A DNA stretch of 25,729 bases from CAXSEF01 sp964236535 (GTDB lineage Bacteria > Pseudomonadota > Alphaproteobacteria > Acetobacterales > Acetobacteraceae), in assembly GCA_964236535.1 (NCBI GenBank), contig CAXSEF010000042.1, positions 1 through 25,729 on the forward strand. Reading direction: 5' to 3'. Positions 21,680 through 25,729 of the stretch are shown here, one piece after another. The notes under the pieces were generated by a model. The model searched no databases, was not told where the DNA came from, and worked only from the letters and a program-made list of their open reading frames with translations. Every line of letters starts with the position of its first letter. The first letter of the stretch is position 1. Made by a program: the position numbers and the translations under genes.

Positions 21680-22825
21680 CTACTCCGCCGCCGCAGCCAT
21701 CCCGGCAGCAATGGCCTGTTTCGCGGCTTCCTCGGCCTGGATCGCCGAGACTTTCGCCTCGACCTGGGCCACGATGTGATCGACCATCGAGCCCCCGTCG
21801 ATCGTGTGGTCCTGCCGCCCGGCCGAGTAGACCATGTGCCGGTTGTTGCCGCCGCCTGTGAGGCCGATGTCGGTCATCAGCGCCTCCCCCGGTCCGTTGA
21901 CCACGCAGCCGATGATCGACAGCGTCACTGGGGTCTCAATGTAGGCGAGCCGCTCCTCCAGCTGCTGGACGGTGGCGATGACATTGAATCCCTGCCGCGC
22001 GCAGGAGGGGCAGGAGATGATCTTTACCCCGCGGTTGCGTATGCCGAGCGTCTTGAGCATGTCCCAGCCGACATACACCTCTTCCTCAGGCTCCGCCGAC
22101 AGACTGACCCGAAGCGTGTCGCCGATGCCGGCCCAAAGCAGGTTGCCGAGCCCGATCGAACTCTTCACCGTGCCGGCGCGCCTGCCGCCCGCCTCGGTGA
22201 TGCCGATGTGCAGCGGGTGGTCGCACTGCTCGGCGAGCTGCTGGTAGGCGGCGACCGCCATGAACACGTCGGACGCCTTCACGCTGATCTTGAACTCGTG
22301 GAAGTCGTGGTCCTGCAGGATCTTGGCGTGCTCCAGCGCGGACTCGACCAGCGCCTCGGGGTTCGGCTCGCCGTACTTCTCCAGCAGGTGCCGCTCCAGC
22401 GAGCCGGCGTTCACGCCGATGCGGATCGAGCAGCCGTGCTCGCGCGCCGCGGTGACGACCTCGCGCACCCGTTCCGGGCTGCCGATGTTGCCGGGGTTGA
22501 TGCGCAGGCAGGCCGCGCCCGCTTGCGCCGCCTCGATCGCGCGTTTGTAGTGGAAGTGGATGTCGGCGACGATCGGCACGTTCACCTCGCGTACGATCTC
22601 GGCGAGCGCCGCGGTGCTTTCCACGTCCGGGCACGACACGCGGACGATATCGACACCGGCCAGTTCGGCGCGGCGGATCTGCGCGATGGTCGCGGCCGTG
22701 TCTGAGGTCAGAGTGTTGGTCATCGTCTGGATGGTGACGGGCGCGTCGCCGCCGACCTTGACGTGTCCGACGCTGATCTGGCGCGAGCGACGTCGCTCGA
22801 TCTGCTGATAGGGGCGATAGCTCAT
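21680..22825 (-). CDS. ispG: 4-hydroxy-3-methylbut-2-enyl diphosphate synthase (IspG/GcpE)
   Basis: IspG is a [4Fe-4S] enzyme converting MEcPP to HMBPP in the non-mevalonate isoprenoid pathway. The 381-aa product has the TIM-barrel start VGGDAPVTIQTMTNT (24-38), VRVSCPD, VADIHFHYKRA and LRINPGNIG (107-115). The iron-sulphur ligands are Cys272 and Cys275 (SCPSCARQGF) and Cys307 (GCVVNGPGEA), with the conserved Glu at 314. The ATG at 22825 has GGAG 5 nt upstream. It is followed by hisS after a repeat-filled spacer of 137 bp and preceded by the RodZ-like gene, a usual alphaproteobacterial order. Confidence 0.97.
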   Translation of the reverse strand: MSYRPYQQIERRRSRQISVGHVKVGGDAPVTIQTMTNTLTSDTAATIAQIRRAELAGVDIVRVSCPDVESTAALAEIVREVNVPIVADIHFHYKRAIEAAQAGAACLRINPGNIGSPERVREVVTAAREHGCSIRIGVNAGSLERHLLEKYGEPNPEALVESALEHAKILQDHDFHEFKISVKASDVFMAVAAYQQLAEQCDHPLHIGITEAGGRRAGTVKSSIGLGNLLWAGIGDTLRVSLSAEPEEEVYVGWDMLKTLGIRNRGVKIISCPSCARQGFNVIATVQQLEERLAYIETPVTLSIIGCVVNGPGEALMTDIGLTGGGNNRHMVYSAGRQDHTIDGGSMVDHIVAQVEAKVSAIQAEEAAKQAIAAGMAAAAE

Positions 22826-22894
22826 GGGATCTCCAAGCCGGGCGCAGGCGCCCGCTGCTGAAAGCCGTCGTAGGCCACGAATACCAGTCCACGC

Positions 22895-22923
22895 GCCGAA
22901 AGGCCAAACCTACCCCTTTCGGC
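22895..22923. other. 9-bp inverted repeat upstream of ispG
   Basis: GCCGAAAGG and CCTTTCGGC form a perfect 9-bp stem with an 11-nt loop, 70 bp upstream of the ispG ATG in the 273-bp spacer after the RodZ-like gene. There is no T-run. It could be an operator, a transcript hairpin or an unrelated repeat. A smaller GGGCG/CGCCC hairpin lies nearer the ispG start (about 22840-22852). I see no gene in this spacer. Confidence 0.4.
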
Positions 22924-23098
22924 ATGCGCGCGGCAGCCACGCGGCTTTGCTCACGGCTATACCATGAAGCTGCAGTCTGCTCCTCGGCACGTTTCCCGAC
23001 CCTTGCTTGGGGACGTCACCAAGGCCCGGAACCGGCTCGGCTGGTTTGCTCCCGACAACACACGGGCCTGGTCGAGGCTGCCGGGCGTCCCCGCCACA

Positions 23099-24304
23099 TC
23101 AGTGCGGCGTCAGCTGCCTGGCATTGAGCGCGTCAGCCGAGTTGTCCGCGTCCACCGGTGCTGCGGCGAGCGGCTTCGGCTTCGCCGGCACTGGAGCGGC
23201 CACCAGCTTGCCCGATTGCATGTCGTCAACGTCAAGCGGCAGGTCGCGGCGGCTGGTGCCCTGCAGCTGCGTCACGGCGACGCCATCCACCAGAATCGCA
23301 AGCGCTCGTGCGTTGCCCACCGAGAGCAGCAGCGCATGGTCGCTGACCGGCACCGGCCAGGTGTCGTCCGGGTGCAGCGTCTCGTTGACGAGGACCTTGC
23401 CGCCCTTTTCGCGCACCATGATCCAGCAAGATTCCGTACCCTTCAGCACGATACGCGTTCCAGGTGACATCGTGACCGCGCCCGGCACCGAGGCAGTGGC
23501 CGGGGGTGATACGCCGGCACCGACCGCAGGGACCAACGACCCAAGCGCGGCAGACGCTGCAACGCCGACGCCAGGGCCGGTAATTGCCGCGGGCGTTGGC
23601 CCTGACACGGGCGATCCCGTTACAGGACCGGCAGCGGCCAGCCCCGCGGTGCCGATCCCCGTAGCGGCTGGTCCGCCATCCGGACCAGCCGCGAAAGGAA
23701 CCGTCGCGGCTGCCGCCGCACCCGGCAACGGCGGCGAGGGCGGGGAAATCGTGGGCAGGATCGAGGCGACCTGCGGCGAGGGCGTCACGGCGCCCGAGGC
23801 TCGCACGGCCAAGCGTTCCGGCACTTCCGGAACCGTCTGCGCCGGGGTGTGCTGGTCGCTGGACATGCGGTACCAACCGACATAGGCGCCAACCACGATC
23901 ACCATCCCCAGCAGCACCACCGCGCCGGCGGGCATGCCACGCTGCGGCACCGGAGCCGGGAACGCGAGCTCGGTCCTGCGGTTGACCTCGGCCGAGCCGG
24001 CGCGGAACCGGTCGCCAAGCGTTTCCGGATCAAGCCCGACCGCGGACGCATAGGCGCGCAGGAACCCCATGGCGTAGGTGCTACCCGGCAGGTCCTTCAC
24101 CCGCCCCGCCTCGATCGACTCCAGGTATGGCTGACGGATGCGCAGTGCAGCCGCGACCGCCTCGATCGACCAGCCGAGCGCCTCGCGGGCCGCCCTGATT
24201 TCGGCACCCACCGCCGCTGGGCCGGAGCCCGCCACGGCCTCGCCGCCGTCCGTCGACATCCGGCCGCGCGCCGCCGCAAGCCTCGCCTTGGTGTCCTGCA
24301 GCAC
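23099..24304 (-). CDS. RodZ-like helix-turn-helix membrane protein
   Basis: The product (401 aa from the GTG at 24304) has an N-terminal RodZ-type HTH at about 33-100 (VGAEIRAAREALGWSIEAVA, YLESIEAGRVKDLPGSTYAM, GFLRAYASAVGLD), one transmembrane helix at about 126-145 (AGAVVLLGMVIVVGAYVGWY), a long Pro/Ala/Gly-rich linker (about 150-280) and a C-terminal DUF4115-like domain (about 284-365: RIVLKGTESCWIMVREKGG ... VGNARALAILVDG). RodZ bridges MreB to the envelope in rod-shaped cells; that role is inferred here. The GTG has AGAGG 5 nt upstream; an ATG at 24259 (MSTDGGEAVA) is the alternative. It precedes ispG and is divergent from hemB. Confidence 0.85.
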   Translation of the reverse strand: MLQDTKARLAAARGRMSTDGGEAVAGSGPAAVGAEIRAAREALGWSIEAVAAALRIRQPYLESIEAGRVKDLPGSTYAMGFLRAYASAVGLDPETLGDRFRAGSAEVNRRTELAFPAPVPQRGMPAGAVVLLGMVIVVGAYVGWYRMSSDQHTPAQTVPEVPERLAVRASGAVTPSPQVASILPTISPPSPPLPGAAAAATVPFAAGPDGGPAATGIGTAGLAAAGPVTGSPVSGPTPAAITGPGVGVAASAALGSLVPAVGAGVSPPATASVPGAVTMSPGTRIVLKGTESCWIMVREKGGKVLVNETLHPDDTWPVPVSDHALLLSVGNARALAILVDGVAVTQLQGTSRRDLPLDVDDMQSGKLVAAPVPAKPKPLAAAPVDADNSADALNARQLTPH

Positions 24305-24346
24305 GCTCACCTCTTCTGCGCAACGATGCGCCTGCATTCGACCCAG

Positions 24347-24361
24347 GCAGACATGGTCTGC
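24347..24361. other. Dyad in the rodZ-hemB divergent spacer
   Basis: GCAGAC-ATG-GTCTGC is a 6-bp inverted repeat with a 3-nt centre in the 215-bp region between the divergent RodZ-like and hemB genes. It could be an operator. No clear -35/-10 pair was found next to it, and a dyad of this size can arise by chance. Confidence 0.25.
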
Positions 24362-24519
24362 ATGTAAGCCCACACGCCAGGATGTGCCAACACGGCTGTG
24401 CCACTGCGAGAAAGGCCGGGCAACTCGCACATACGTCTGGCGCGGCGGAAACGCTCGGCTTGGCAGAGGGTCTCCATGCGCCTATCCCGCGCGGTCTCCC
24501 ATCGCCAAAGGATGCCGCA

Positions 24520-25524
24520 ATGACCGTCGGACGCTTTCCCGCTACGCGCATGCGCCGCAACCGCCAAGACGCCTGGACGCGGCGCCTCGTCGCCGAGACG
24601 CGGCTGTCCATCGACGACCTGATATGGCCGATCTTCGTCATGGCCGGCGAGGCGGCCACCACCGACGTGGCCTCGATGCCGGGTGTGCAGCGGGTGACGC
24701 TCGACCGCATCGCCGCGCACGTGGCACCGGCCGTCCGCCTCGGCGTGCCCGCGCTGGCGTTGTTCCCGGTCTCGGCGGCAGAAAGCAAGGACCCGGACGG
24801 CACGGAGTCCGCGAACCCGGAAAACCTGATTTGCCGCGCCGCCCGCCTGATCAAGAAGGAGTACCCGGATCTTGGGCTGATCGGCGACGTAGCTCTCGAT
24901 CCGTACACCACTCACGGCCATGACGGGGTGATGCGCGACGGGCGGATCGCCAATGACGAGTCCGTCACGGTGCTGGCCCGCCAAGCGGTCAATCAGGCGG
25001 AAGCCGGATTTGACGTCATCGCGCCCTCCGACATGATGGATGGTCGCATCGGGGCGATCCGTGCGGCGCTGGACGCATCGGGGCACGAGGACATGCGGCT
25101 TATGTCCTATGCCGCAAAATACGCCTCGGCGTTCTACGGACCGTTCCGCGACGCGTTGGGCTCCGGCGACGTGCTGACGGGCGACAAGAAAACCTACCAG
25201 ATGGACCCCGCCAACACCGACGAGGCCCTGCGCGAGATCGAGCTCGACCTGCTGGAGGGGGCCGACATGGTGATGGTCAAGCCAGGTATGCCGTACCTCG
25301 ACGTGCTGCGCAGGGTGCATGAGCGTTTCGCGGTGCCGACCTTCGCCTACCAGGTGTCCGGCGAGTACGCGATGCTGGCGGGAGCGATCGAGCGCGGCTG
25401 GCTCGACCGCAAGCGGACGATCATGGAGAGCCTGATCGCCTTCAAGCGTGCCGGCGCGAGCGGGGTACTTACCTACTTCGCGGTCGAGGCAGCCCGGTTG
25501 TTGGCTGAGCGCGACGGGAGCTGA
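24520..25524 (+). CDS. hemB: Delta-aminolevulinic acid dehydratase (porphobilinogen synthase)
   Basis: HemB condenses two 5-aminolevulinate molecules to porphobilinogen in haem synthesis. From the ATG at 24520 (AAAGGA 7 nt upstream) the product is 334 aa, the normal length. The two active-site lysines are K200 (SYAAKYASAFYGPFR) and K254 (MVMVKPGMPYLD). The metal-binding loop reads DVALDPYTTHGHDG, with Asp in place of the Cys triad of zinc enzymes, so it is the Mg-dependent alphaproteobacterial type. APSDMMDGRIGAIR and YQVSGEYAML are also standard. The frame is open upstream to 24382 without similarity. It is divergent from the RodZ-like gene. Confidence 0.97.
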   Translation: MTVGRFPATRMRRNRQDAWTRRLVAETRLSIDDLIWPIFVMAGEAATTDVASMPGVQRVTLDRIAAHVAPAVRLGVPALALFPVSAAESKDPDGTESANPENLICRAARLIKKEYPDLGLIGDVALDPYTTHGHDGVMRDGRIANDESVTVLARQAVNQAEAGFDVIAPSDMMDGRIGAIRAALDASGHEDMRLMSYAAKYASAFYGPFRDALGSGDVLTGDKKTYQMDPANTDEALREIELDLLEGADMVMVKPGMPYLDVLRRVHERFAVPTFAYQVSGEYAMLAGAIERGWLDRKRTIMESLIAFKRAGASGVLTYFAVEAARLLAERDGS

Positions 25525-25554
25525 AAGCCGAGGCGACAGAGGCAAGGGCAAGCG

Positions 25555-25578
25555 AGGCCAGGCTCTGTCCAGACCTGG
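25555..25578. repeat. Degenerate repeat copy downstream of hemB
   Basis: GAGGCCAGGCTCTGTCCAGA followed by CCTGG keeps the GGCTCTG-CC(A/T)G core of the dispersed element, 30 bp after the hemB stop. Confidence 0.4.
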
Positions 25579-25681
25579 TAAAATCCACAAGCCTCAGAAA
25601 ACTTTATAAACGAGCCTGCAACAAGACGCCCGGAGTGTGCCGCCGGTCCTTATCGTGTGTAGGTCTGGGGACCCATACCAT

Positions 25682-25703
25682 AGCTCGTGAGAGCTCACTT
25701 TTT
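25682..25703 (+). terminator. Possible weak terminator near the right end
   Basis: AGCTC-GTGA-GAGCT is a 5-bp stem with a GNRA-type tetraloop, followed after three bases by TTTTT and then GGTTTT. It is 157 bp beyond hemB. The stem is short, so this is a tentative call; nothing else is recognisable between 25580 and the end. Confidence 0.35.
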
Positions 25704-25729
25704 GGTTTTCCCGGTCTGTGCTGATCTGA

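Noticed and set aside
21458..22705. 415-codon plus-strand open frame
   Set aside because: It is antisense to ispG, overlaps the start of hisS and has the biased composition of a shadow frame.
22826..23098. Small gene or riboswitch in the rodZ-ispG spacer
   Set aside because: Frames here are short or shadow-like, and the only structure is the listed dyad; it does not match a riboswitch I recognise.
1..25729. CRISPR array, toxin-antitoxin pair, defence system or insertion sequence
   Set aside because: No regularly spaced direct repeats, transposase, integrase, nuclease-defence module or toxin-like small gene pair was found. The repeats present are single palindromes in spacers.

Overview
The window is about 67% GC and looks like the chromosome of an alphaproteobacterium, most likely in or near the Acetobacteraceae (Rhodospirillales). 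I infer this from the protein sequences and gene neighbourhoods: aminotransferase-hom-glpX-recJ, rplM-rpsI-argC, glnB-glnA and rodZ-ispG-hisS-prfA, with a Mg-type HemB. It is draft sequence, with a 100-base scaffold gap at 16222-16321.

Layout. Positions 1-553 hold no convincing gene. tRNA-Glu(TTC) follows at 554-629. The minus-strand block 675-6620 runs aminotransferase (decayed), hom, glpX, recJ. Next come an OmpA-like lipoprotein (minus) and, divergent from it, a wrecked class I PHA synthase gene (phaC, plus). After these are a small lipoprotein gene with a frameshifted 59-codon gene just upstream, then argC, a Rho-independent terminator, rpsI and rplM (all minus). A plus-strand NAD(P)-binding epimerase-like gene and a small secreted protein follow. 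tRNA-His(GTG) and a frameshifted methionine/kynurenine-type aminotransferase lie before the gap. After the gap, a sigma-54-type promoter precedes glnB-glnA, which ends in a 12-bp hairpin. The minus-strand block 18442-24304 contains a Ser/Thr/Gly-rich small protein, prfA, a small membrane protein, hisS, ispG and a RodZ-like gene; hemB runs divergently on the plus strand.

Functionally these are core genes: amino-acid synthesis (hom, argC), gluconeogenesis/Calvin cycle (glpX), repair (recJ), translation (rplM, rpsI, prfA, hisS, two tRNAs), nitrogen assimilation (glnB, glnA), isoprenoid (ispG) and haem (hemB) synthesis.

The unusual content is of two kinds. First, several non-essential genes are in different stages of decay: phaC has about four frame breaks and a Cys-to-Gly change in the lipase box; the hom-linked aminotransferase has two compensating frameshifts that leave a deceptively intact 401-codon frame, plus active-site substitutions; the second aminotransferase has a single indel; and the 59-codon gene has one extra G. 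Second, many intergenic spaces carry degenerate copies of a palindromic repeat (core GTCCAGaGGCAGAGCCtCTGG). I saw no CRISPR array, transposase, integrase, phage gene or defence system, and no convincing new multigene system.
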